Of a stretch of DNA of 64,000 nucleotides, positions 46,591-56,894 are shown piece after piece. The stretch's first letter is position 1. Every line of letters starts with the position of its first letter. Source of the DNA: Stictocephala bisonia. Lineage: Eukaryota > Arthropoda > Insecta > Hemiptera > Membracidae. A model generated the notes under the pieces. The model was not told the origin of the DNA, searched no databases, and worked only from the letters and a program-made list of their open reading frames with translations. The translations under genes were made by a program, and so were the position numbers. The stretch is from positions 6,154,988 to 6,218,987 of the forward strand of contig JAQJVL010000001.1 in the NCBI GenBank assembly GCA_035578905.1. The letters are read 5' to 3'.

Positions 46591-46770
46591 AAATTCCACG
46601 CTATCAGCAAAAGCTAACTACTTTATACATTTATACTGATACCAAGTAAGACTCCCCCCTGCTGAGATGCTGTCCTCCATTATTACGTTAAACAACGGAG
46701 ATGACAGGCCACCTCCTTGTCACTCTCCTGTTGTGACGGTTGTACCCTCTCAATTCATTCCTAACTTCAC
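46590..46770 (-). pseudogene. RTE-like LINE reverse transcriptase fragment
   Basis: The minus strand reads QGGGLSSPLFNVIMEDSI, then after about 18 codons and a stop, LAFADSVEFIM. These correspond to the 'GvrQGdgLSPLLFNlxLe' and 'xAYADDi' (catalytic) motifs of RTE-type and related reverse transcriptases. The catalytic pair is altered to AD-S. Stops precede QGGG and LAFADS. It directly abuts the 46-bp array. Confidence 0.7.
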
Positions 46771-48850
46771 AACTTTAATTATTGAACATAAATATTTATG
46801 ACTTTGGTCAAATTATATGGAATTTAAAATTGTTATGGCAAATTACTGTTAACGTACATGATGGGTGTTTTTAATGTCTGTCCCCTCCTTATTTTTTCTT
46901 CGTTATATATTAAAAGGGATTTTTAACAACACCGATCATTATGCATGTACATATATTATAGTCTGTGACATATAGTGACATAGTGTGACAACAGTTATAG
47001 TATTAAACATATATTTTGCCACATATAGAGTTAAAGGATATTTATTTAAAAATTGTGTTAGATATTATTGAAGTACTGAATTCAATCTTAAAGTACTTAC
47101 TGAGAATATCTTAGATCTGAGTAAAATCCGTTAAATGTCAGGCAGAGAGAGATCTTACCGCGTAGGAAGGGATACTTTCTAACTGTTTTCCTACTCAAAG
47201 AAAAATAGAGACAAAATAACGAGTTTTGAAAGTGTGGGAGTAAGCACTAAAGTACGGATCAGATGGTAACCGAATACTTCTTTAACTAACTATATCACAT
47301 AATTTACTACCTCCTGACAGATTGGGGTTTAACACGTTACAAGTAGTGCTGTTGAGTAAAAGTGTTATTTTAATCTTGTTGTGACAGTAATTAATTTCAT
47401 GTTTTTAATACCTAAAAACATATAAAAAAACACAAACATCAAATGTTGTAGATGATAATAAACATGTACAACTTTTAAGTTGCTCTTATGTTTGATTCAT
47501 AAACATGAACAGTTATTGTATTGAGAATATATAGCCTACACATTAAAAAGCTTACTAACTCATACTGAATCACCATACATAAAATGAGGTCCTATAGACG
47601 AAAAAATTATGACATCACAAAACAGTCATCTTGCCAAAATAGAGGAAACCATAATAATGCAACATCTCAGAAAGATTTATGGGCCAATCAAGCGAAATGG
47701 AATACGGATTAAAATATATAATAATAAAAAATATACGTGAAAACAGACACCATTACAAGTGAGGTTAGAAAACGAAGAGCAAAATTCTATATACACACTT
47801 ATATGGGATGAATTTAAACAGAACTGTAGTACATATTTTCAAAATAATTACAGCAGGGAAGACTACAGAATGAATGTAAGAACCACAAAATAACAAACAA
47901 CACATTAGAATTAAGGGTCTTGAAAATAGATTTGAATGGAAACAAAAATTCATATACATGAAATTCGAAATAGATGCTAAACAAACACTACGATAAATGG
48001 ACCGAAGAAAGAAAATAGGCGCATGTAGAAATATTTACAGGATTTTTGGCAGATAAGAAGAAAAAGGGATACTGAACCACCCTCGTCATCAACCACTTAT
48101 CTGAGGAGGAATAATATATACTTAAAGGCATTAAACACTGCAGTTAATCATGTGAATACAGGTAAATTTGAGTCAAAGTTAATGTTTTGTTTTGGAAAAC
48201 CAACTTATCATAAAGATATCTTTAACTCTTCGAAGAAAATGTATGCCTTGAATCCCCCCCCCCCCCCCAAATAAAGAGCCTCAATTCTTTAGTACAGTAA
48301 ATTTTTGGTATGAAGTTATTAGAGACTCATGTTTGCATGTATGCATTAGAGTTAGTAAAAATAAACAGTAAATTTGTATTAAAAATTGTGAAACAGGCAC
48401 CCTTCATATTGCAAATCTTTGTTGAAATTTAGCATTGTAATATTGAACTTAAGTTTTCAGTTCTTATTAACGTTTACCATTTTTAAATTCGGCTATAATA
48501 AAACATAATGTGTTAATAAAATGTAATATAGACTAAAACTACATGTAAAACTACATGTAATATAGATATGCTGCAAATCTTATATTGATAATAAGATTAC
48601 CGCAACAGTTTTCAGAAAAAATTAAATGCTTCATTTACTACCATTTAGCGTTCAGCTAGGATGGCGTTCCAAGATGCCAGCTGCGTGGCAAGCAATAATA
48701 ACCAGTCGTGTGAACAGACACACTTTATGACTTTACGTCCCTTGAACGGAAGACAAGCACCTTTACAGCACGCGATGATTTTATTGTTGGGCTACTTAAG
48801 TCAGTGTAATAAGACTTTTATTGTTGTGGATATAAGTAAGGGGGATTAAC
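46771..48850. other. AT-rich non-coding DNA
   Basis: A C15 homopolymer lies at 48254-48268. Short frames (47765-47959 minus, 48661-48849 plus) have no recognised domain. Confidence 0.5.
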
Positions 48851-49110
48851 GCTCTTATTGATGGAGTGCAAAAGCCAATGCATTGAGGCCCTTATTGGTG
48901 GAGTACAAAAGCCAATGTATTGAGGCTTTTATTGGTGGAGTACAAAAGCCAATGTATTGAGGCTCTTATTGGTTGAGTACAAAAACCAATTTAGTGAAAC
49001 TCTAATTTTTGTAGTACAAAAATCAATGTTTGAGGCTTTTACTGTGTGATTATAAAAGCTCACATTGGAAGTAAAAAAAGTCTTTGCGTTGTGGCTGTTA
49101 TTGTTGTTTA
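48851..49110. repeat. 37-bp tandem repeat, five to seven copies
   Basis: The unit is TTATTGGTGGAGTACAAAAG with CCAATGTATTGAGGCTC. Copies start at about 48851, 48888, 48925, 48962 and 48999, decaying towards 49110. Confidence 0.88.
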
Positions 49111-49742
49111 CAAATTATTATGAACATTAAAGATGATATATTGCTAACCTAATCAGAAACAGAAACTATACGTACTTATATCTAAATACATTAATTGTAT
49201 CAAAAACATTTTATGTTAACACTAAACACATATTAAAATAAACTTATAATCCAGTTTTACATGTTTTCAACAATACATATTGTTTATGGAATCGTGTTTA
49301 GCTACATATCAATTAATTATATAATACATTCAAAAATGAATAAAGGAAAATATATTGGACATTTAAAAAATACACATCTTGTTTGTATAATGCTATGCAT
49401 TGTTATGGCTAGTTCGAATTTGGGAATGTATTATGGACATACAACGAACAAGACATTATAATGTATGATTTGTCCTAAAAAAACTGTTAAAAAATAAGGT
49501 ATGCATTATAATGTCTTATTCGTTATATAACCTTAAAAATAAAATAAAAATGTATTATAAACTATTAAAAAATGGCGCTGAAGGACGTAATATGTTACCG
49601 ATACTTATCTGTGAGAATGTAAGTACTGAAATATACAAATAATATACTAAAAAATCTTTGCATTAATAATTTAAGATTTAAACATATAGACTATTATTAC
49701 CTAAAACAGCCTATATCCTTCAAAATATGTACTAAAATTTTC
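49111..49742. other. AT-rich non-coding DNA
   Basis: Contains two approximate copies of TGCATTATAATGTCTTATTC-like text near 49460-49530. No gene recognised. Confidence 0.4.
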
Positions 49743-49915
49743 AGACGTAGTTCCTCAGTAGCTTACATTTCGGACAGTGAAGGGCATTGTCCAAGGTTCG
49801 AATCCCCAACTGAACGAACAGTCGGTACTTTACTCGTTGAATTAAGTTCATACACAGACCATCAGGCAATTATGAACTCCAGAATGAAGTTTATATGTAA
49901 AAAAATAAAATTTTA
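49743..49915 (+). mobile_element. tRNA-derived SINE, family II
   Basis: The head TTCCTCAGTAGCTTACATTT leads to AGGGCATTGTCCAAGGTTCG then AATCCCC, a consensus B box at about 49795-49805. The body aligns with the minus-strand copy at 32540-32690. The 3' end runs into A-rich sequence (ATGTAAAAAAATAAAA). Confidence 0.65.
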
Positions 49916-50260
49916 TATTTACGTCCTGAATGGTTTTAAAGTGACATTTATTTTGTGTAAACCACTGCTAAAAATACGAGTATAACATGATCAAAAGTTT
50001 TTTTTAGGTCAAAGCATACATAATAATGACTTTTTCGTTGTATAAAACAGATAATTTTATGAACTTACTCTAAAACTTATTATAAATAATTATTAACACA
50101 GCTATTTACGAAGATATTTTAATTGGATAACATGATATTACAAAAAGTATAGATATACCACTTAGAAAGAAACCTACTTGTGCGAGTGAGGTGTGAGTGG
50201 TGGAAGTGAAACAGAGAACTACTCTTCCCCCATTGTGTAATTCCGTAAAAGATTTGTCAT

Positions 50261-50333
50261 GGCAACCGGGAAGACGGAAGTCGGTGTAATAGGAAGCTTC
50301 AACCACTACGTCATTTGCAGCAGTGACCATTGG
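50261..50333. promoter_or_regulatory. Possible promoter motif cluster (ETS, CRE-like, inverted CCAAT)
   Basis: In about 70 bases there are GGCAACCGG (50261), ACGGAAG (50274), a CRE-like TACGTCA (50307) and CCATTGG, the reverse of CCAATGG (50327). The surrounding 150 bases are richer in GC than the neighbourhood. The candidate exon at 50477 lies about 145 bases downstream. Suggestive only. Confidence 0.22.
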
Positions 50334-50476
50334 TTGGTCCGTTCTAATCAAGCTTAAAACGATCAATTTAAATCATTATTTAGTTATTCAAATAACAATC
50401 AATAATAACAATTACACAGTGAATAATAATGTATACAATAAATAGCAATCAAACTAGCTTGTACTGTTCTTTATAG

Positions 50477-50665
50477 TTATTTTTTCAACTGAACGCCGTT
50501 GCGGAAGTTGAAAAGCTGAAGGCGGAAGAGCGTGCAAGTAGAGCAGCTCAGCGCAGGAACGAGTCCCCTCTACTGCTGGTACCCCTACTTGCACTAAATA
50601 TAACACCACGCATGTCATTTACTGTTCGTCCCAAATATAGACATGTTTTTACGCCTGAACAATAG
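50477..50665 (+). CDS. Candidate terminal coding exon (unknown protein) or exon-like pseudogene
   Basis: After a TTCTTTATAG acceptor-like sequence (AG at 50475-50476) a frame of 62 codons runs to TAG at 50663-50665. AATAAA follows at 50693-50698. The frame contains EVEKLKAEERASRAAQRRNE, a charged, helix-forming stretch, then SPLLLVPLLALNITPRMSFT, and ends KYRHVFTPEQ. Codon use is GC-rich (GCG, CGC, CTG), unlike the AT-rich chance frames here. I do not recognise the family. A phase-compatible upstream ATG exists at 50259, but the only fitting donor (TTG|GTCCGT) is weak. It could also be a retrocopy fragment. Confidence 0.35.
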   Translation, partial: LFFQLNAVAEVEKLKAEERASRAAQRRNESPLLLVPLLALNITPRMSFTVRPKYRHVFTPEQ

Positions 50666-50829
50666 AATTGTTTATGATCTATTGAAATTTATAATAAACA
50701 AATATAGTTTTAGAAATATTTTAATTTTGTTTTTGTTAGTAGCATAATACATTAAGTCCATAAACTCATCTCTAGCTACTCAAAATCTGTGGAAGGTAGT
50801 TGTTACCTGTTTTGCGTGTGAAGTCAAAT

Positions 50830-51390
50830 TACAGGTAGGCTATGGGGGAATAGCCCAGGAGCAGCTAAGGTTTCTATTTGCCAAAAAAAGGGAATTAGAA
50901 TTATTATGGGAATAAGAAGTGCAGACAGTTGCCTCAATTATTTTAAGCAGTTAAAAATTATGTCTCTACCTAGCTTATACATATATTGCAGCATACTTCA
51001 TGTTAAGGAAAACTTGGAATATTATAGGAGTAGACTAAATGTTCATGAACAACAAGAGATCAAGCAATTAGACCTACCAGCCTTTAGATTAAATAAATCA
51101 ATGGAAAGTCATCTTTATATGCAACTTAAATTTTTTAATAAATTACATTACTCTGCCTTAAACGTATCATTTAAAGATTCAAAAATATTCTCAAACATTG
51201 GGTTTTTTCTATGCCATTTTACAAAGTGAATGATTTCTTGGACCATAATCTTACGGATTTAAGATTTGATGAAACTATTTAAATTTATGCTTGTTGTAGA
51301 TTTTAATTGGTAATTTTTGTAATCGACGATGTCTATTTTAATATGTTTTATTATTTAATGACAAATAAAGCTTTTGAATCTTGAATCTAA
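50830..51390 (+). pseudogene. 5'-truncated LINE: RT C-terminus plus 3' end
   Basis: A continuous frame (codon phase of 50843) reads WGNSPGAAKVSICQKKGIRI, then IMGIRSADSCLNYFKQLKIM, SLPSLYIYCSILHVKENLEY and on to a stop at 51229. This is the C-terminal tail of jockey/CR1-like RTs (WG...QKxaIRIImg...LxIxxlpsLyIxexxxfv). The 3' UTR ends ACAAATAAAGCTTTTGAATC followed by TTGAATC near 51388: AATAAA and a short TTGAATC tandem, typical of a LINE tail. The RT palm is missing because of 5' truncation. It is related to the relic at 5140. Confidence 0.85.
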
Positions 51391-51945
51391 ATTGTTTTGC
51401 ATGTAAATTCTTGCTTTTCATGTCAAATTTACAATTAACATCATAAACCATAAAGTGGTTAATTATTTCTGGTTGATGAGTTGAATCTGATAACTTACGA
51501 AAGTTTAACAAAGTAATTGTTCGTTGTATGTGCCTATGTAACAAATGAGATATGAATGAATATGAAATGTGTGTATATAAATTTCTAAATGATAGATATT
51601 TGTAAAAACAATTAGTATACGAGTGGCTAAAGGTATACAGGTTATTTAATACCTTATGATTATACTGAAAATTTGGTAATAATTTAAAAATAAATGTTAA
51701 ATCATAGATTTTAACCAATTAACAAAAATGCCAAATTCAAAACAAACAAGTGAAGCTGTACTGAAACTAGAAAACGTCGTAGATTTCTATTTTTTTTTAA
51801 ATAAAACACTGTCACAGTTAAATTACACTTAACGTAGGAAACTTTATGTAATAAAGTACATGTATATGTAGAATTTTCACTGAAACATTTCAAAATGGCT
51901 GAAAATTATATTAAATGGTAAAATGTGAGTTAGAGAACTGATCAA
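51391..51945. other. AT-rich non-coding DNA
   Basis: A 126-codon minus-strand frame (51718-51338) overlaps the LINE 3' end and has no recognised domain; it looks like chance. Confidence 0.45.
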
Positions 51946-51951
51946 AGTACT

Positions 51952-53393
51952 TATTTATTTATTTATTTATCTTTCCAACGGCAAAGCCACAGTGTTATTC
52001 CTTTACAATTTATATAATAATTCTAAAACATGCTAGAGAGAATACTAACTAGAGCTAGATACAATAAATATTCAAGTTTCAAATAAATAACATTAATAAA
52101 TATATGAGCAAAACAAACAGACTTGTATAAGTATAGAATTTGAAAAGATACAGCAAAAATACAAACATAACAAAACACAGATAAATGTACAGGCATATTA
52201 ATAAATAACGACAAAAACACGTGCTAAAAGCAGTCCTCGAGCTGATGGAGACGTCTCTTAAAAGCCGATCCACTGTAGTTGAAAGGGTCGACACTACCAG
52301 GGATTAGATTTCCATGCCTCTGGATTCTCTGAATAGGGCTGTTCAATAAGTAATTTGAAGAGGCAGGCACCCTAGCAAATAGGTCCCGAGATCTGGTTCC
52401 AGAGGGAGTCCTGAAGTTGATTCTCTCAAGTAGTGCAGGGCAATCCAGCTCCGAAATAACAAGGCGTTGGAGTAGGACCACATCATGATTGAAACGCCTG
52501 ACTTCAAGGGGTGGAAGGAGGAGCATAGACGATACCTCCTCCAAAGGTACGTCCTGATATCTGAAGCCAAGACGGATACCCACAATACGAAGAAATCTAC
52601 GTTGAACAGACTCGATCTCATCCTTGAGGTAAAGCTGATGCGGGGACCAAATGACGTCACAGTACTCGAGATGTGGTCTGACCAGAGAACAGTACAGTAA
52701 TCTCAGTGAGTAAAGGTTAGAAAAGGTTGAAGCAAGCCGATGAATGAGGCCGAGGCTTCGTAGTGCCCTACTGCAAACAGATTGAACTTGGCGTTCCCAG
52801 CTAAGAGTTGAAGTCAGTATCACACCCAAGTCCTTCACTTCTGAAGACCTGGTTAACACTCTTCCATCCAGAAGGTACTCACGTTGCAAGGGATTCAAAA
52901 TGCGATGGAAGGTAATGCAGACGCACTTGTCAACGTTCAGGTTCATCTTGTTTAATGAGCACCACTGGGAGACAGAGTCAATGCCATCTTGAAGAATGCT
53001 CGAATCCTCCACGGAAGAGACCCTCTGGTAGATCTTGAGATCATCGGCAAACAGCAGGAAGCCGCAGTGAAGGTCCTTGACGACATCATTGATGAAAATG
53101 GTGAAGAGCAAAGGACCGAGCAATGATCCCTGGGGCACTCCAGAAGTAGCGATGAAATCACGTGAGAATTCACCATTGTACCTAACCTGAAGTCTACGCT
53201 CGTGCAAATAGCTCCAAAACCAATGGAGTAAGCTCCCACGAATGTTATAGAGTTGTAATTTGTTCAGAAGAATATTGTGGTTCACACGATCAAAGGCCTT
53301 TTCAAAATCAAGCTCAACAACATCAACCTGACATCGATCTTCAAAAGCGTCAAATACGTATGTCTCAAATACCATAAGATTTGTGACAGTACT
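51952..53393 (-). mobile_element. 5'-truncated LINE with largely intact RT frame
   Basis: On the minus strand the copy runs from a truncation near 53393 to a (TAAA)n tail at 51952-51970, preceded by AACACTGTGGCTTTGCCGTT. The hexamer AGTACT lies at both edges (51946-51951 and 53388-53393) and may be the target-site duplication. About 270 bp of 3' UTR follows the stop. The endonuclease and ORF1 regions are missing, so it cannot move by itself. Confidence 0.85.
52224..53375 (-). CDS. Non-LTR retrotransposon reverse transcriptase (partial, jockey/CR1-like)
   Basis: A 383-codon frame that would copy element RNA into DNA at a nicked target. The first methionine is arbitrary: the frame stays open upstream through SSTVTNL to the 5' truncation at about 53393, where RTs of this group read GRSTxTNL. 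Visible motifs: motif A LDFEKAFDRVNH (aspartate at residue 23), motif B SGVPQGSLLGPLL (78-90), and catalytic FADD (109-112). The thumb region has LEYCDVIWSPHQ (about 235-247) and VQRRFLRIVG. The full-length ORF2 of such elements is about 900 residues or more, so fingers and endonuclease are lost. No internal stop in the retained part suggests a fairly young insertion. Clade assignment needs a phylogeny. Confidence 0.9.
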   Translation of the reverse strand: MVFETYVFDAFEDRCQVDVVELDFEKAFDRVNHNILLNKLQLYNIRGSLLHWFWSYLHERRLQVRYNGEFSRDFIATSGVPQGSLLGPLLFTIFINDVVKDLHCGFLLFADDLKIYQRVSSVEDSSILQDGIDSVSQWCSLNKMNLNVDKCVCITFHRILNPLQREYLLDGRVLTRSSEVKDLGVILTSTLSWERQVQSVCSRALRSLGLIHRLASTFSNLYSLRLLYCSLVRPHLEYCDVIWSPHQLYLKDEIESVQRRFLRIVGIRLGFRYQDVPLEEVSSMLLLPPLEVRRFNHDVVLLQRLVISELDCPALLERINFRTPSGTRSRDLFARVPASSNYLLNSPIQRIQRHGNLIPGSVDPFNYSGSAFKRRLHQLEDCF

Positions 53394-53479
53394 CGAGATT
53401 TACAATTAATTTGTAAAATCTGAAAACAATTTTACATTCTAAAACGACTGGTAAAAAGGAAATCAGTCTGAAGAGTAGT

Positions 53480-53700
53480 GGTTTATTGAAAGTATATTCA
53501 ATATAAGTACTGCCATGTCAAGGTACCTTCCACAACCCCTACACAGTTTATTTGAGGTGGACCCCTACTCAACCACGCCATAGACCAGTTCCCTATAAAG
53601 TTGTACTGAAAATGTTCCCAGTCACCCAGCTAGATTCGAACTCACGATCTCGATGAAAGGATAATGACGTTTGACCAGATACGGTTAAACACACGAAGCT
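53480..53700 (-). mobile_element. Possible tRNA-derived SINE (minus strand)
   Basis: The minus strand has TATCTGGTCAAACGTCATTA (A-box-like) and, 35 bases on, GAGTTCGAATC (B-box-like, about 53634-53644). It then continues with a GC-moderate body (CTGGGTGACTGGGAACATTT, GTAGGGGTTGTGGAAGG) and AATAAACCACTA near 53480. Not clearly related to SINE families I-III. It lies just beyond the 5' end of the LINE. Confidence 0.4.
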
Positions 53701-54014
53701 AACGGCTTTGTTTGGAAATTGTTTGTCACAGTAGGCAATGTGTCAAACAATGGGTATTTAAGTTGCGTGCTATAATAGACGGAACTACAGGAGCACTGGA
53801 CTTTTGGGAGCACTTGAGTTTACACTACTTATGGCCAACAACACAGAATGGGACACACCAAGAGAACATGTTAAACATGCTGGTGTATAGGTGCGTAGGT
53901 TGAATGTGATCGTGTTAGTTTTAGCGACATTTCAGAGTAAAGTGGCCGCTATGACTCAAGAAATGTTCTCCATATTTTAAGTTTATATTTATTTATATTT
54001 GTCTTCTCCCCTAA
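53701..54014. other. Non-coding DNA
   Basis: A 63-codon frame (53712-53903) has no recognised domain. No element identified. Confidence 0.35.
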
Positions 54015-54245
54015 CACAACATACTTATTGACAGTCCCTCCCTCCCACCCTAACTTACTTCTTGGTACGTCCTATCACTCGACCTAACTTCTTTCTTGAC
54101 ATGCCAACCCACCCTTATGTACTTCTCGACAGGTTCTCCCTCACAAGCCAACGTACTTCTTGACATATCCTCTCACCCACCTTAACGTACTTCTTAACAC
54201 ACCCTACCACCCACTCTAACATACTTTTTGACAAGTCATCTCAAG
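54015..54245 (-). repeat. Diverged 34-35 bp minisatellite in C-rich orientation
   Basis: About seven units of the type AACGTACTTCTTGACATATC plus CTCTCACCCACCTT. On the minus strand each gives AAGGTGGGTGAGAGG and GTACGTT, resembling the dispersed G-rich family inverted. It lies head-to-head with the plus-oriented array that starts at about 54260. Confidence 0.75.
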
Positions 54246-54259
54246 GTCCAACTCTCTTG

Positions 54260-55200
54260 GATCCTTCTCAAGGACAAAACCATCATGCGTATATGGGAAA
54301 GTGGTTAGGCGAACTCAATCATACGAGTATGAGAAGGTGGGTTCGTCAAACCCCCTTTAAGTTTAAAGAGAGGGAATGTGTCAACACCACCACACGCGTA
54401 TGGGCAAGTGGGTGGTCCAACAATACTATGCGAGTATGGAAGGGTGGGCTGGTCCACAGTCCCGTAAATGTATGAGAGAGTAGTTGGGAGACACCAGCAT
54501 ACGTGTATGAGAAGGTGGGTTTGTCAACATTCTTGTACGTGTATGGAAGGGTGGGTTGGTCCACAGTCTCGTAAATGTTTGAGAGAGTAGTTGGGAAACA
54601 CCTACATACGTGTATGAGAAGGTGGGTTTGTCAACATTCTTGTACGTGTATGGAAGGGTGGGTTGGTCCACAGTCTCGTAAATGTTTGAGAGAGTAGTTG
54701 GGAAACACCTACATACGTGCATGAGAAGGTGGGTTTGTCAACACTCTTGTACATGTATGGAAGGGTGGGTTTGTCCACACCATCGTAAATGTATGAGAGA
54801 GTAGTTGGGAAACACCAGCATACGTGTATGAGAAGGTGGGCTTGTCAACACTCTTATTCGTGTGGAAGAGTGGGTTGGTCCACAGTCTCGTAAATGTATG
54901 AGAGAGTAGTTGGGAAACACCCACATACGTGTATGAGAAGGTGGGTTTGTCAACACTCTTGTACGTGTATGGAAGGGTGGGTTGGTCCACAGTCTCGTAA
55001 ATGTATGAGGGAGTAGTTGGGAAACGCCAGCATACGTGTATGAGAAGGTGGGCTTGTCAACACTCTTATTCGTGTGGAAGAGTGGGTTGGTCCACAGTCT
55101 CGTAAATGTATGAGAGAGTAGTTGGGAAACACCCACATACGTGTATGAGAAGGTGGGTTTGTCAACACTCTTGTACATGTATGGAAGGGAGGGTGGGATT
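54260..55200. repeat. Higher-order minisatellite (three 36-bp monomers, 107-bp unit)
   Basis: Three diverged monomers cycle: GTCAACACTCTTGTACGTGT plus ATGGAAGGGTGGGTTG, GTCCACAGTCTCGTAAATGT plus ATGAGAGAGTAGTTGG, and GAAACACCCACATACGTGTA plus TGAGAAGGTGGGTTT. Starts of the first monomer fall at 54523, 54630, 54737, 54844, 54949, 55056 and 55161, giving steps of 107, 107, 107, 105, 107 and 105. Both 105-bp units share the same 2-base loss (CTTATTCGTGTGGAAGAG), revealing a second-level 212-bp duplication. The left edge (54260-54480) is degenerate. Minus-strand frames up to 166 codons are repeat artefacts. Confidence 0.95.
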
Positions 55201-55664
55201 AGCTTGGTTTTTAAAGCCTTACAAGAAAATGTTATCAAGTGACTTATATGGGAAATAAATATTATTAATGCGTTTATTGATTTAAATGTTGATTTCTCTT
55301 TTGAAGTGATAAGTTACTAGGCAATAAATAAGGGGAAATGTACTGTCCAATAGTTGAATATTCGAATATATAAAGAGATCAATGTACTCCATAGTTTTGT
55401 GTTGTTTTACGATAACGGTTGAGAGGTTCATATAGGTAGCGGAAATTGGTAGCACATTACTGGCGATTGCTTTGGCATTATTAATTAAACACTTAGCATT
55501 TAATGGGTCACGGATGAGGAAGCTCCTCTCGGATCAGGTTGCCCGGCCAATATATCGCTTGGTACATTAATTGCTGACTCTCTTACAGTGTTCACAATAA
55601 CTCCACATTTTGTCAAAGTATAAAAACCACTTTATACATCATATAAAAAGGCCGGAAAGGATAT
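55201..55664. other. AT-rich non-coding spacer
   Basis: Nothing recognisable. Confidence 0.4.
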
Positions 55665-56060
55665 CAGGCAGTGTGTATTTGACAATTTTAACAAAGTATA
55701 GCTTAGCAAACTTAGGGCAGTGTGTATTTTACAGTTTTAACAAAGTATGGCTTAGCAAACCTAGGGCAGTCTATTTGGCGATTTTAACACAATGTGAGGT
55801 AACAACATTAAGGAAGGGTGTACTTTTACAGTTTTTACGAAGTTCGGTCAAACCGTAAAAGAGATATTTCACAGTCCTGTCCTAGAGTGGTTAAAAAATC
55901 CTAAAGCAATGTGTATTTGGCAGTTTTAACGCAGTTTAATTTAAAAACCTGACAGTGTGTATTTAAAAGATATAAGTGTGGTTTAACGACCCTAATATAT
56001 TTGACAGTTTTAATGCCTGTTTTTTAAACCCTAAAACAGTGTTTGACAGTTTTTTATGGG
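55665..56060. repeat. 49-bp degenerate tandem repeat
   Basis: The first two units (55669, 55718) are close: GGCAGTGTGTATTT...TTTTAACAAAGTATGGCTTA then GCAAACCTAG. About six further copies decay rapidly (CAGTGTGTATTT and GACAGTTTTAA fragments) to about 56060. Confidence 0.8.
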
Positions 56061-56299
56061 TACAGAATAATGGAAAGAAAATATAAGCTGGCCCACTGCC
56101 TAAATCATATTGACGATGAAAAGGGTTTGTGCATATTTGCATTTAGCCAATATCAATTCAATTTAAATAACCAATTAATTGGTCGGGGTTTGGGCAAAAT
56201 TATGGGACGATATTAGGGGTGATGGATTTGCAATTCAAATGTTGTACCATGTAACTGAAACAATACGGTATGGCGGATGATGTAGTCTAGTTCTGACAG
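56061..56299. other. Non-coding spacer
   Basis: Nothing recognised. Confidence 0.35.
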
Positions 56300-56815
56300 G
56301 GATTGATAACCGTGGCAGAGCAGGCCCATCGTCACTTACTGCACACCTAAGACTGGGCAGAACACACGACTCAGCAGGACCATCGTCACTTACTCCACAC
56401 CTAAGACTGGGCAGAGCACACGACACAGCAGGTCCATCGTCACTTACTCCACACCTAAGACTGGGCTGAACACACGACTCAGCAGGTCCATCGTCACTGA
56501 TTCCACACCTAAGACTGGGCAGAGCACACGATACAACAGATCCATCGTGACTTACTCCATACCTAAGACTGGGCAGAGCACACGACTCAGCAGGTCCCCA
56601 TCGTCACTTACTCCACACCTAAGACTGGGCAGAACACACGACACAGCAGGTCCATCGTCACTTACTCCATACCTAAAACTGGGCAGAAAACACGACTCAG
56701 CAGGATCATCGGTCACTGACTCTACACCTAAGACTGGGCAGAACACACGACTCAGCAGGTCCATCGTTACTGACTCCATACCTATGACTGGGCAGAACAC
56801 GCGTCAGGGCTACAG
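56300..56815. repeat. 54-bp minisatellite, about nine copies
   Basis: The unit is GACTGGGCAGAACACACGAC plus TCAGCAGGTCCATCGTCACT plus TACTCCACACCTAA. As 54 is 18 codons, repetitive frames run on both strands (56547-56855 plus, 56800-56552 minus). The repetitive reading is a by-product, because several units carry frame-shifting single-base indels. Confidence 0.94.
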
Positions 56816-56894
56816 CGACGAACTCTCCCCGTCCATCATGATAAGAATAAAATAATGTACTACATTTCATACTTTACTTTCTTTATAATTAACA

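Noticed and set aside
51338..51718. 126-codon minus-strand frame
   Set aside because: It overlaps the LINE 3' end antisense, is AT-driven in composition and has no domain.
54426..55238. Minus-strand frames up to 166 codons with SYTYVGVSQLLSHTF-type repeats
   Set aside because: They follow the 107-bp higher-order repeat; overlapping frames in the same region are all open.
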